Assembly: GCA_019637615.1 (NCBI GenBank)
Contig: JAHBVJ010000007.1
Location: forward strand, 203,746 to 267,745
DNA: 64,000 bases
Source: Anaerolineae bacterium
GTDB taxonomy: Bacteria > Chloroflexota > Anaerolineae > Aggregatilineales > UBA2796
Direction of reading: 5' to 3'
Each line of letters begins with the position of its first letter. The first letter of the stretch is position 1. Shown one piece after another: positions 53,960 to 64,000 of the stretch. The translations under genes were made by a program, and so were the position numbers. The notes beneath the pieces were generated by a model. It did not search any database, had not been told where the DNA came from, and saw nothing but the letters and a program-made list of their open reading frames with translations.

Positions 53960-55057
53960 TCAGTAGTCGCTGTAGAGGATAAACAAGTCGATCTCGCGCA
54001 TCCAACCGATATAACCATCCCGCGTTTTTACCGACCACCAGTAGTCATCATCCGATAATATCGGGCCATCAAGCAGTGTGAACGTTTCGCGTTCATGCAG
54101 ATCAAGTTTGGGAGATCTCTCAGACGGTTCAAGATGAGCACTGAATTCATGCTCCTCATTAGCACTGACGGCAATCTTAGCGCCGATATAGATGTTTGGC
54201 TTCGAAGGCACCAGCGGATAATCGTCGGAAACAGGAGATGTACCCCCGAAATTTTCCCACGGAGCAGTGTATGAATAATCGGGAGCGTAGTCCGCTACCA
54301 TTGTTACAATATAAGGCGAGTAGCATGGCCAGTCAACATCTAACGCGATCTCGATTTCAATATACAATGCCCCTTCTGAACCAGTTTTGAATGTGCGTTG
54401 TGCGATGAAGGTACCATAGAAAAGACTACCATCCCCGTATGGACAGTAAAAGTTAAACGTTAGCGTTTGCTGTGGTGCAAACCCCATTACAGCAACTGCT
54501 TTCCATCGCATTGTATCTTCAGGATATTCGCCGTTTATGAGGCGATACTGTGCCAAGAAAGGCTTCTTAGGATATTCCACACGCCACCGATGCTCGTTGA
54601 GTATGCTACCATCGGCTTTATCGCTAAGCACGAAATGATATTCGCCAAGCTCCATACCGTAACCACCAATAAGTTGAACGCTACAATAGGGATCGATATC
54701 CGAAGGTTCGACGCAACTATTATGAAGATTAACAGTTGAGTGTTTGCCACTAGGCGAACTTAGTGTACCAATTGGTTCAGCTTCGCCCTTCCATGAAATA
54801 ACGAAGTCGATGTATTCAACCGGATAAAAGACCGTGAAAATTGGAAAATCGATATCGCTGAAGTCTCCGCCGCTGCCTTTTTCGGGATTACCAATGTATT
54901 CTGTAAATGACGTACCGCGTGGCGGTGGTTCTGGTTCGCTGATGTTTAGGCGGTAGATTGGCGGACTGAACGTGCGAATCTGCGCGAGGGAAGGGGAAGG
55001 CAACGTTAGGGCCGCGATGATCAGAACGACACCGATCCAACGTGTTCGCATGCACAT
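53960..55057 (-). CDS. secreted protein with C-terminal SH3-like domain
   Basis: 365 residues from the ATG at 55057 (GAGG 8 nt upstream; a GTG three codons earlier also possible). Signal peptide (about 1-26, ending SLA), beta-rich body, and a C-terminal segment (about 290-360, ERETFTLLDGPILSDDDYWWSVKTRDGYIGWMREIDLF in pattern) like a bacterial SH3 domain. Six cysteines are in the body. More A+T-rich than the atp genes. Its start lies just 22 bp past the atp terminator, so expression needs readthrough or a promoter inside it. Sits between the two atpC tails. Confidence 0.72.
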   Translation of the reverse strand: MCMRTRWIGVVLIIAALTLPSPSLAQIRTFSPPIYRLNISEPEPPPRGTSFTEYIGNPEKGSGGDFSDIDFPIFTVFYPVEYIDFVISWKGEAEPIGTLSSPSGKHSTVNLHNSCVEPSDIDPYCSVQLIGGYGMELGEYHFVLSDKADGSILNEHRWRVEYPKKPFLAQYRLINGEYPEDTMRWKAVAVMGFAPQQTLTFNFYCPYGDGSLFYGTFIAQRTFKTGSEGALYIEIEIALDVDWPCYSPYIVTMVADYAPDYSYTAPWENFGGTSPVSDDYPLVPSKPNIYIGAKIAVSANEEHEFSAHLEPSERSPKLDLHERETFTLLDGPILSDDDYWWSVKTRDGYIGWMREIDLFILYSDY

Positions 55058-55078
55058 TGCCACCACCTCAAAATAAAA

Positions 55079-55108
55079 AGCTCATCCCCATGTTACAGGG
55101 GATGAGCT
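55079..55108 (-). terminator. intrinsic terminator of the atp cluster
   Basis: Perfect 11-bp stem AGCTCATCCCC/GGGGATGAGCT, 8-nt loop, with TTTTATTTTG following on the minus strand. It lies 33 bp after the atpC stop. Confidence 0.9.
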
Positions 55109-55141
55109 AGAACTTCAATCAGTGAATGATAGTCGTCTGGA

Positions 55142-55594
55142 CTACTTCTTATCGTCTTCGATCGTCTTGATGCGCATGGCAGCAGGGCGCTGCTTGATCT
55201 TGCGCAGCACATTCTCTTCCATCGTTGCGCGGCGGATTTCTTCCATAACGGCACGCGCTTGTTCGGCGGGGACACCTTCGCGGCGTAACCGCTCGGCATT
55301 ATCGCGGGCTTCACGCGCCTTCTGCATGTCCAGTTCATAGGACGACTGCGCGGTATCGGCAAGCACGAGCACGCGATCCGGACGCACCTCAGCGACACCA
55401 CCATAGATGGCGAAGCTTTCTTCGGCGGCTCCCTTACGGACGCGTAGCTCCCCGAAGCCAAGGGTGGTCAGCAGGGCAGCGTGATGCGGCAAGATGCCCA
55501 TTTCGCCTTCCGTGCCGGGGATCACGACTGAATCGGCGGCAGCTTCTTCGAACAGCGGCCCATCTTGAGTGACAATTGTTACACGTAGTGGCAT
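55142..55594 (-). CDS. atpC: ATP synthase F1 epsilon subunit
   Basis: 150 residues. N-terminal beta-sandwich (1-85) with GTEGEMGILPHHAALLTTL, and C-terminal helical hairpin (90-140), the part that can inhibit the rotor. The C-terminal 12 residues beyond the hairpin are charged. Last gene of atpA-G-D-C. Its last 51 bp are repeated 1.25 kb downstream. Confidence 0.95.
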   Translation of the reverse strand: MPLRVTIVTQDGPLFEEAAADSVVIPGTEGEMGILPHHAALLTTLGFGELRVRKGAAEESFAIYGGVAEVRPDRVLVLADTAQSSYELDMQKAREARDNAERLRREGVPAEQARAVMEEIRRATMEENVLRKIKQRPAAMRIKTIEDDKK

Positions 55595-55670
55595 AGTTAT
55601 CGCCTTTCCGTTGGACGATCACGTTCAGGGCGGGTTTCACGCCGCCCTCAAAGCAATCGCCCGCGCGGGA

Positions 55671-57125
<1,455 letters not shown>

Positions 57126-57142
57126 CTATTCAGCAGTGAAGC

Positions 57143-58123
57143 CTAAACGCGACTTTGATAGAAAGGGTCTGTGATCTCAGGACTTTCATCGGGTACGTCA
57201 CCCGCCACATCTTTGGTACTGCGCAGCGCTTCCGAGCCGCCCACGATGTCCAAGATTTCCGCCGTGATAGCCGCCTGACGCGCCTTGTTGTAGGAGAGCT
57301 GATACACGTTCGACAGCTCCTTGGCGTTTTCCGAGGCGTTGCGCATGGCGACCATACGCGCGCTGTGCTCACTGGCGAGGCTTTCCAGCAGCGCTTGATA
57401 GACGACGGTTTGCGTGAACTTCGGCACGATCTCATCGAGGATGCCAGCGGCGCTCGGCTCGAAGATGTAATCGGGCACTTGTGTCGTCGGCGCGCTGATG
57501 ATCTTCATGTAGTCCGGCGCGGCTCCCAGATCGTCAAGTTCAGCAGGCAGCAGCGGGAATAACTGCTGTACGCGCGGGCGCTGCGTCAATTGGTTGACGA
57601 AATCCGTGTAGGCGATGTACGTCTCATCGACGTTGCCGCCGAGGAAGTCATCCATCAACACCTGCGCAATCGGGCGGATGTCAGCAATCGTCATCCACGG
57701 CGGGAGGCCAGTGAACTCGGCCACCACGTTTTCGCCCAAGCGGATCAGGGCATCGCGGCCTTTACGTCCGACCGTCACCCAGCGGACAGGCTTGCCCATC
57801 CGCTGCGCAAAAGACCGCGCCACACGGATGATATTGGAGTTGTACGCGCCTGCCTGACCACGATCACTGGTCATCAAGACGATGCTGATAGTGCCGACAT
57901 TGTCGCGCTTGGTGAGCAGCGGATGCAGCGGCACCGGGCCTTTGTTGGCGCTGGCGATGTTCAAGAGCATTTCCATCGCGGCGTTGGCATAGGCGCGGCT
58001 GGCGAGCACCATGTTCGTGGCGCGGCGCACCTTGGAAGCAGAAACAGCCTCAAGCGCCATCGTGATTTGCATGATGTTCTTGACGCTGCGGATACGACGT
58101 TTAATTTCACGGAGACTTGCCAT
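57143..58123 (-). CDS. atpG: ATP synthase F1 gamma subunit
   Basis: 326 residues from the ATG at 58123 (AAAGGA 8 nt upstream; an ATG nine codons earlier is weaker). N-terminal helix MASLREIKRRIRSVKNIMQIT and C-terminal helix NASENAKELSNVYQLSYNKARQAAIT (shown in part) form the rotor coiled coil; the latter is the gamma signature. About 35 residues longer than E. coli gamma. Central shaft of the enzyme. Confidence 0.96.
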   Translation of the reverse strand: MASLREIKRRIRSVKNIMQITMALEAVSASKVRRATNMVLASRAYANAAMEMLLNIASANKGPVPLHPLLTKRDNVGTISIVLMTSDRGQAGAYNSNIIRVARSFAQRMGKPVRWVTVGRKGRDALIRLGENVVAEFTGLPPWMTIADIRPIAQVLMDDFLGGNVDETYIAYTDFVNQLTQRPRVQQLFPLLPAELDDLGAAPDYMKIISAPTTQVPDYIFEPSAAGILDEIVPKFTQTVVYQALLESLASEHSARMVAMRNASENAKELSNVYQLSYNKARQAAITAEILDIVGGSEALRSTKDVAGDVPDESPEITDPFYQSRV

Positions 58124-58179
58124 AAAGTGTTCCTTTATGTGCCGTGCCAAATGCCTTGTGCTTCAGTAGATTTGTTTTA

Positions 58180-58212
58180 CTTAGCACTCAGCACTTAGCA
58201 CTCAGCACTTTG
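58180..58212. repeat. heptamer array between atpA and atpG
   Basis: Four 7-bp units CACTCAG/CACTTAG alternating in perfect order inside the operon, directly after the atpA stop. Same units as in the composite repeats. Confidence 0.85.
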
Positions 58213-58214
58213 AT

Positions 58215-59723
58215 TTAGCTCCAGCTTGCGTTGAAAGAATCGAGCGCCTGCTGCAACATATTCTCCGCGTCGGCAGTCAGGTCGAACTTGGTGTCCGGGC
58301 TTTGGATGGACTGCGCGACCTGTGGATACTGCGTGTTGATGAAACGCATAAACTGCGTCTGATATTCCTTAATGCGGTTGACGGACACTTTGCTCATGTA
58401 ACCACGCGTAGCCGCGTAGATCATGATCACTTCTTCCGCCAGCGACAGCGGTTGATACTGCTGCTGCTTGAGCAGTTCCGTCAGGCGCAGACCTTGTTCC
58501 AACTGCTGCTGCGTGGATTTGTCGAGGTCGGAGCCGAACTGCGCGAAGGCTGCCAGCGCGCGGAACTGCGAAAGTTCCAGCTTCATGCGTCCGCCGACTT
58601 TCTTCATGGCTTTGCGCTGGGCGTCACCACCGACGCGGCTGACCGAGATACCGACGTTGATGGCGGGGCGTTGACCCGCGTTGAACAGGTCGGTTTCAAG
58701 GAAGATCTGTCCGTCGGTAATGCTGATCACGTTGGTGGGCACGTAGGCCGACACGTCACCGAGCAGCGTTTCGATCACGGGCAGCGCCGTCAGGCTGCCA
58801 CCACCGCGTTCCTTGGAGAGACGCGCGGCGCGTTCGAGCAGGCGGCTGTGCAGGTAGAACACGTCGCCGGGGTAGGCTTCACGACCGGGGGGACGGCGCA
58901 TCAGCAGCGAGACTTGACGGTACGCCCATGCGTGGCGGGACAGGTCGTCGTAAACGATCAGCGCATCCTTGCCGTTTTCCATGAACCACTCGCCCATCGC
59001 GGCACCCGCGTACGGAGCGAGGTACTGCAAGGCGGCGGGATCACCAGCCGAGGCCACCACGATGATCGTGTATTCCAGCGCGCCGTATTTTTCCAGCGTG
59101 GAACGGACGGCAGCGATTTGCGCTTCCTTCTGCCCGATTGCCACGTAGATGCAGTACATGTCTTGGCCTTTTTGGTTGATGATCGCGTCGAGGGCGATGG
59201 CGGTCTTGCCCGTCTGACGGTCACCGATGATCAACTCACGCTGACCACGACCAATCGGGAACATGGCGTCGATGGACATGATACCCGTCTGCACGGGGGT
59301 GTCCACGTTGGCGCGTTCGATCACACCGGGGGCGATGCGCTCGACGTTGTAATACTCGGTGAACGGGATCGGGCCTTTGCCGTCCATCGGCACACCGAGT
59401 GTGTTGACTACGCGACCGAGCAAGCCCATCCCGACGGGGACAGACGCGATGCGACCCGTGCCATGCACTTCGTCGCCCTCAGCGATGTCGGCGTACTCAC
59501 CCATGATGATGACACCGACGTTGTCTTCTTCGAGGTTGAAGGCCAGCCCGACCGTGCCATTCGAGAATTGCACGAGTTCACTAGCTTTTACATTCGGCAG
59601 ACCGGAAACGCGGGCGATACCATCGCCAACTTCCAGTACATGCCCAACCTCGACGGCTGCGACATCGGACTTCCAATCGCGAATCTGTTCGAGAAAGCCC
59701 TTCGCAAAATCCAGTTGAGCCAT
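58215..59723 (-). CDS. atpA: ATP synthase F1 alpha subunit
   Basis: 502 residues, full length. P-loop GDRQTGKTA (about 169-177), [10 protein letters not shown], and the C-terminal [13 protein letters not shown] segment. Non-catalytic nucleotide-binding subunit of F1. First gene of the cluster: no atpH (delta), atpF, atpE or atpB precedes it, and the gene upstream is an unrelated adhesin. GAGGAG-type sequence lies before the ATG. Confidence 0.98.
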   Translation of the reverse strand: MAQLDFAKGFLEQIRDWKSDVAAVEVGHVLEVGDGIARVSGLPNVKASELVQFSNGTVGLAFNLEEDNVGVIIMGEYADIAEGDEVHGTGRIASVPVGMGLLGRVVNTLGVPMDGKGPIPFTEYYNVERIAPGVIERANVDTPVQTGIMSIDAMFPIGRGQRELIIGDRQTGKTAIALDAIINQKGQDMYCIYVAIGQKEAQIAAVRSTLEKYGALEYTIIVVASAGDPAALQYLAPYAGAAMGEWFMENGKDALIVYDDLSRHAWAYRQVSLLMRRPPGREAYPGDVFYLHSRLLERAARLSKERGGGSLTALPVIETLLGDVSAYVPTNVISITDGQIFLETDLFNAGQRPAINVGISVSRVGGDAQRKAMKKVGGRMKLELSQFRALAAFAQFGSDLDKSTQQQLEQGLRLTELLKQQQYQPLSLAEEVIMIYAATRGYMSKVSVNRIKEYQTQFMRFINTQYPQVAQSIQSPDTKFDLTADAENMLQQALDSFNASWS

Positions 59724-59830
59724 TCCTCACTCCTCCAAACTTGAGTGTATTTGAGCCAAAATATAGCCTTAAAGACGCAATGAGCGCAGGGGGCGCTTAA
59801 TCATTGCGGAAATGATAACGCATTTGAGCC

Positions 59831-59853
59831 AAAATTCACGGTGTGTGAATTTT
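59831..59853. terminator. bidirectional hairpin between adhesin gene and atpA
   Basis: Perfect 9-bp stem AAAATTCAC/GTGAATTTT, 5-nt loop. It is A/T-flanked on both strands, so it can end the adhesin transcript; it could alternatively be the 5' hairpin of the atp messenger. It starts within a 14-bp direct repeat ATTTGAGCCAAAAT found at 59749-59762 and 59822-59835. Confidence 0.55.
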
Positions 59854-59878
59854 AGAACAAATACTAGCAGAATGTCAA
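59851..59878 (-). promoter_or_regulatory. candidate promoter of the atp cluster
   Basis: Minus strand: TTGACA (59878-59873), 16-bp spacer, TCTAAA (59856-59851). The -35 is consensus, the -10 is moderate. It would give a leader of about 120 nt beginning with the 59831-59853 hairpin. Confidence 0.45.
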
Positions 59879-59984
59879 GGGAATGTGCTCAAAAGTGGGG
59901 AGGCAATCTGTGGTAGCGCGCTATTTTGCTCCGGTTTTGAGAGAACAGCGCGCCCTAAACGCCAAACATCGGTGCGAAGTTGTG

Positions 59985-62900
59985 TTAATTGGCAGGTTGG
60001 AACGTCGGCGCGGCCTCCGCAGCGGGCGGACTCACGCGCACCCAGTAGCCCGCCAGCGGATAGTCACTCGCGCTGCCAAACACGAACGACGCGTCTGCAA
60101 AACCTGTCGTCAGTGCATTCTTGATGTACGTCAAGCCGTTCGACTGCCGATACACGCCTACGCCGGATTTGCTATCCCCGTCCCAATCGCCCACGAACGG
60201 CGTATCGCCCGCAATGCCAAGCCCCAATTCGGCGTCCGCGAACACCGAGCAGTTGCAGATCGCATTGCTCAGATAAAACACCTGATTTGACGGCCTGTAA
60301 ACGCCCGGACTATCCTTCCCATCGCCGTTCCAATCGCCCGCGATCCCCACATCGCCCGGACTGCCCAACACCATCGTGAAATCCGCGAATCCAGTCGTCA
60401 GCGCATTCTTCAGATAAATCAACCCATTCGACGGACGGAACACGCCGACGCCATCTCTGCCATCACCGTCCCAATCCCCCACGATCGGCTGATCGCTCGG
60501 ATTGCCGAGCACAAATGAATACGTCACAGTGGCGGGGTTGGCAGTGTTATCAGTCAGATAGAATTCGCCTGTGGTCTGGCGATATATCCCCGGTGTGTCA
60601 ATCCCATCACCATTCCAGTCCCCTGCAATCGGAAAATCTGTGGATGCTCCGAAGGTCAACGTGCTATCTGCAAAGCCACTAGTATTTGAATTGCGCAGAT
60701 AGAAGTTTGCATTTGCTCTTCGGAAAATACCAATGGTATCAGTCTGCGGTTCAACGGTTGTGTTTATTTTCGATACGAATGCATCCCACCAACCAGCATC
60801 ACCTCTCATTGCTTGATATGGCTTTAGGATGGGAAAATCGGGACTGGTCGTAATTCCAGTAACATACACATTTCCATTGCCGTCTACGGCTATATCAAAG
60901 CCAGAATCACTAGGAGTTGGGTAAAATGGACTAGGTCTACCACTGCCACCCAAAAAACTGGAAAATAATATTTCACTACCCGAAGTATTGAGTTTTGTCA
61001 CAAATGCATCTTCCCACTCGTTTAGGTTTCCTTGAAACGGATATCGCAGGGGAAAATCAAAAGAGCCTGTTGCTCCTGTGATGTAAATATTCCCGCTACT
61101 ATCTACAGCAATGGCGTTTGCCACCTCTCCGTTAGATTGGCCGCCGAGACAAGTCGAAAAGATATATGAACCTGTATCATTTAACTTCACCACAAACACA
61201 TCGGATGTCGTGCATATCTGACCGGGAAGTGGATTATGTGTGGGAAAATCAGGATTACCTGTTTGTCCTGTGATATAAGCGTTGCCATTTCCATCCACCG
61301 CGATATCACTTACATGCATTGAAGTGCCTACAGTACCAAGGTAAGTGGAGTAGACGAGCGTATTGCCTCCTTTACCAAGCTTTGTAACAAATGAATCACC
61401 ACTTGTTTGAAGCGGATTTTGGGTAGGGAAATTCGTGGAGTCGGTAGAACCTACCACATATGCATAGCCATTAATGTCTACGGTAATGCTACGCCCAGCC
61501 TCACTATCGTTGCCGCCAAGGTAGGTGGAGTAGACGAGTGCATTGCCCACACTGTTGAATTTTGTTACGAACGCGTGATATTTCGGAGATAAAGTCAGCT
61601 CAAATGCGTTTTGGGTGGGAAAATCGACCGAATCAGTCATTCCAGTAACATAGGCATTGTTATTGATATCTACTGCGATAGCATAAACATAATCCCACTT
61701 ACTACCGCCGAGGTAAGTGGAATACACTAATGCCTGACCTTGATCATCTAGCTTAGTTACGAATGCATTAAAATAATCCCCCGCCCTAAAGCCCTGATAT
61801 GCGTTGAATGTAGGATAATTACTGGAGTTTGTGAAACCTGCAATGTAAGCATTGCTACTGCCATCAACGGCAATACCGTATGCCACGTCGGACCGGCTAC
61901 CTCCAATATAAGTGGAATAGATAACCGCATTACCTTCTGAGTTCAATTTTGTTACAAATGCATCTCCTCCCTGATCTGTATCGCCGATGGTTCCTTGGAA
62001 CGCGTTAAAGATTGGAAAATCATTGGAAGAAGTATATCCAGTTACGTAGGTATTACCATTTACATCTACTGCTATACCAAGCCCTGCTTCGGCGAAACTC
62101 CCCCCGAGATAGGTCGAGTACATAAGACTCGGATCAATCACTAATGGGAGACTCGCTTCGTAAGCGATGATCCTGAAGCTTACCTTTCCATCTTCAAGCC
62201 GATACTGCGTATCGACCGTCTCCCGTCGCCCATCTTTCTCCTGCCATGCGATGGGCGCGACCTCACGCAGCACGTTGCCATTTGCCAGCGCGATTAGCAG
62301 ATCGCCCGTCTGCGCATCAATACTCAGCCCTTCAGCCCCCGCGTATCGCCATCGGATCACGCTCGGATCGATGCCCGCCGCGACGGTATATGTTCCCTTC
62401 AACCGTCCCTCATGCCCGTCATACTGCAAATCAATGCCCGGATACACGTTCCGGTACACAACTCCGGCATAGGTCGGGATATTCGTGTGCCACTTGCTCG
62501 AGTCATTGCCGATGAAATAGTTGACGATCCCCGGCAGCGGATCAGCGCCCGCAATCTCAGCCTCCGCGTTTGCGCCGATCAACTGCATCTTCACCACCAA
62601 CGGCGGTTCCTGTGCAGGTTGCTCGAAGCGATCCGGCATCATTGGTATCGATGGCATTGCCTTTGCCGTCAATGCCCGCACCGTGAAATCGGTATCTGTG
62701 CTTGTTTCCTTGCGTGGCTGTGGCAGCGACAGTACCACCTCTTGCGGCGTGAAGAACAACGTCCCGCCGAGGCTGTTAACCTGAAAATGCACGGCCTCAT
62801 CAGTCTGTCCCGCGTTCGGCACGAACGACAGCGGCAATTGCCCATAATTCTGTTGTATCAGCGCGTTCGAGGCTGGTGGTTCGGCAGGTTGCGCCGCGCC

Positions 62901-62999
62901 TTGGGCTGGTACGCTCCCTTGTGCGATGCTGATGAGTCCGCTCAAAATCAGGATGCTGACGAGCGCGAACGCTCCCACTGATTGCCGCTGCTTCCTCAT
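59985..62999 (-). CDS. large SBBP-repeat / beta-propeller adhesin
   Basis: 1004 residues from the ATG at 62999 (AGGGGG 6 nt upstream). Signal peptide (1-36), a domain typical of SBBP proteins (about 50-290, LSFVPNAGQTDEAVHF, NYFIGNDSSKWHTNIPTY in part, VYPGIDLQYDG), then about eight SBBP-type repeats of around 50 residues (LVYSTYLGG...AIAVDxNGNAYVTGxTxS-DFPTxN, 300-755), and five FG-GAP-like repeats (760-1004) with GDWNGDGxD loops. The C-terminus is a near duplicate of that in 13179-14963. Middle repeats are richer in A+T than the two ends. Probably surface-bound or secreted; function unknown. Confidence 0.9.
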   Translation of the reverse strand: MRKQRQSVGAFALVSILILSGLISIAQGSVPAQGAAQPAEPPASNALIQQNYGQLPLSFVPNAGQTDEAVHFQVNSLGGTLFFTPQEVVLSLPQPRKETSTDTDFTVRALTAKAMPSIPMMPDRFEQPAQEPPLVVKMQLIGANAEAEIAGADPLPGIVNYFIGNDSSKWHTNIPTYAGVVYRNVYPGIDLQYDGHEGRLKGTYTVAAGIDPSVIRWRYAGAEGLSIDAQTGDLLIALANGNVLREVAPIAWQEKDGRRETVDTQYRLEDGKVSFRIIAYEASLPLVIDPSLMYSTYLGGSFAEAGLGIAVDVNGNTYVTGYTSSNDFPIFNAFQGTIGDTDQGGDAFVTKLNSEGNAVIYSTYIGGSRSDVAYGIAVDGSSNAYIAGFTNSSNYPTFNAYQGFRAGDYFNAFVTKLDDQGQALVYSTYLGGSKWDYVYAIAVDINNNAYVTGMTDSVDFPTQNAFELTLSPKYHAFVTKFNSVGNALVYSTYLGGNDSEAGRSITVDINGYAYVVGSTDSTNFPTQNPLQTSGDSFVTKLGKGGNTLVYSTYLGTVGTSMHVSDIAVDGNGNAYITGQTGNPDFPTHNPLPGQICTTSDVFVVKLNDTGSYIFSTCLGGQSNGEVANAIAVDSSGNIYITGATGSFDFPLRYPFQGNLNEWEDAFVTKLNTSGSEILFSSFLGGSGRPSPFYPTPSDSGFDIAVDGNGNVYVTGITTSPDFPILKPYQAMRGDAGWWDAFVSKINTTVEPQTDTIGIFRRANANFYLRNSNTSGFADSTLTFGASTDFPIAGDWNGDGIDTPGIYRQTTGEFYLTDNTANPATVTYSFVLGNPSDQPIVGDWDGDGRDGVGVFRPSNGLIYLKNALTTGFADFTMVLGSPGDVGIAGDWNGDGKDSPGVYRPSNQVFYLSNAICNCSVFADAELGLGIAGDTPFVGDWDGDSKSGVGVYRQSNGLTYIKNALTTGFADASFVFGSASDYPLAGYWVRVSPPAAEAAPTFQPAN

Positions 63000-63597
63000 G
63001 TGTCCCCCTAAATGTGCCAATGCAAGTTACGCCGATACGGTATCGAGTACTCGCCTGAAATACACGCTATTTAAGTTTGTTATTTTTCGGAAATTACGAG
63101 CGCAGATTATCGTAGTATATAGGGGATTTGTTGTCAATTAGCGATGGTGACAAGTTAGCCCAATGCCCAACACGCGGTAATGCCACAAATGACAAATTTC
63201 GTTGAGGGGTTTCGGAGTCCGAATCATCACAAAGATCGACTATTGCGACAAAATAAGCACTGCCTAACCAGCCTCTTGACTTTTGCGGGATACTACTTTC
63301 TTGACAATTCCCTAACAAAATAACACTTGACTCGCACGTCCATTCCATTGTATACTACAGTTCCTAAATCTGATAAGAGGTAAAAGGTAGTTTGCGCCCT
63401 CATCAGATCGTTGAAGTCACACCTTAACAACCCTAAAGATGACTCCTCCATCTTCCCAAACTGGCGACGATGTGAGTCAGCCCGCCACAAAAGTTTGCAA
63501 TTACCCATTAGAACGCTGAAGCTAGAGTTTACTGTAACCAATTGCTCGCTGTGTTTACTTAGTATTCAGCACTTGTACTCCCGTTTTTTTGCCGGAT
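63000..63597. other. intergenic stretch, no gene seen
   Basis: About 600 bp. Short frames here have no binding site or coding character. A heptamer-like TTTACTTAGTATTCAGCACTT lies at about 63555-63575. Confidence 0.6.
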
Positions 63598-63956
63598 AAA
63601 CAGGGACAACGCGGTGAGAACGTGTCTTCACTTAGCACTTTCCTCGACGCCCTGTTTTTGCCTGTTAAGCCCTGTTATTTGCCTGTTTTTCTCGGTTCAG
63701 GACGGTTCACTTAAGTGTAAAACGATCATCACCAATTTTTTGCCTGTTTATCAGGCAGAACAGGCAAATCTAGCGAAGCTCGTATGGTGTGTACTCAGCA
63801 CTTTCTTCGTCTTTACTAAGCACTAAGCACTCAGGACTAAGGACTTCTTCCCGCCCTGATCTGATTGGTTCAGGAGAGGTCAATGAGCAGAGATAATCGC
63901 ATCGCCCTGAATCGCCCTGTTTTATCAGGGTTAACAGGGCTGCCCGCTGCCAATCA
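63598..63956 (+). repeat. composite dispersed repeat, copy C
   Basis: Same direction on the plus strand as copy A: CCTGTT modules with the TTCACTTAAG text, the TTTGCCTG/CAGGCAAA inverted repeat, a GTACTCAGC-x-CTTTCTTCGTC segment shared with A (about 15615-15640), heptamers (63798-63845), then GTTTTATCAGGGTTAACAGGG. The palindrome GGACGCC and the GC-rich middle of copies A and B are absent. May continue past the window. Confidence 0.8.
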
Positions 63957-64000
63957 ACGGTACGCACACGCGGCCTTCCTCCCCTTCGCCTTGCGGGAGA

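Noticed and set aside
63094..63541. Short overlapping minus-strand frames of 82-84 codons
   Set aside because: No ribosome binding site, no domain, and mixed with AT-rich non-coding sequence.

Overview
The window looks like a piece of chromosome from a Chloroflexota bacterium, most likely of the Anaerolineae type. This is inference. It rests on the moderately high GC content, several secreted or membrane proteins with long Thr/Pro-rich linkers between a membrane anchor and an outer domain, Ser/Thr kinases carrying extracellular sensor domains, a very large multi-PAS histidine kinase, and an F1-ATPase cluster separated from its F0 genes. I found no rRNA, tRNA, CRISPR array, transposase or phage gene.

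Layout. 1-3.9 kb: end of an unknown gene, a DUF983 protein, a 54-residue membrane protein, an acetyltransferase, a PIG-L deacetylase and an M23 peptidase-like protein. 4-7.7 kb: an SH3 lipoprotein, a HEAT-like membrane protein with a Thr/Pro linker, and a SIMPL-domain protein. 7.9-11.5 kb: an iron-uptake locus (EfeO/imelysin-like protein plus FTR1 permease) behind a Fur-box-like palindrome. 11.6-15 kb: a metallo-hydrolase, a small secreted protein and a lectin/beta-propeller adhesin. 15.4-27 kb: ten genes (MetE-like enzyme, HAD phosphatase relative, two alpha/beta hydrolases, an orphan, geranylgeranyl reductase, CdsA, a candidate small RNA, and an ABC transporter permease/ATPase pair) enclosed by two inverted copies, about 0.7 kb each, of an unusual dispersed repeat. 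27.4-34 kb: a Ser/Thr kinase, a dienelactone-hydrolase-fold pseudoenzyme, LipB, a Cthe_2159-like protein and DoxX. 34-41.3 kb: a two-gene phosphorelay (REC-histidine kinase hybrid and a 1985-residue kinase with three GAF and nine PAS domains). 41.8-45 kb: AroQ, FmdB-like zinc ribbon, creatininase-family amidohydrolase, and cysteine synthase with a long leader. 45.4-53.8 kb: ABC-2-like membrane proteins, DUF2225, NYN/OST-HTH protein, a Thr/Pro-linker protein, an FHA-containing kinase and a VapBC-like pair. 53.9-59.9 kb: the F1-ATPase genes atpA-atpG-atpD-atpC on the minus strand, followed by a secreted SH3 protein lying between the real atpC end and a second copy of its last 17 codons (stop included). 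60-64 kb: a large SBBP-repeat adhesin sharing its C-terminal propeller with the 13-kb lectin protein, then another copy of the dispersed repeat.

The most unusual material is between and around the genes: (1) a composite repeat family made of CCTGTT modules, short palindromes and degenerate heptamers, with two inverted copies bounding a 10-kb block; (2) a separate two-hairpin repeat whose copies show compensatory base changes; (3) a duplicated atpC tail; (4) an orphan promoter-to-terminator transcription unit of about 175 nt. Two enzyme-fold proteins also appear to have lost catalytic residues. All functional names come from reading motifs by eye; no database search was possible.
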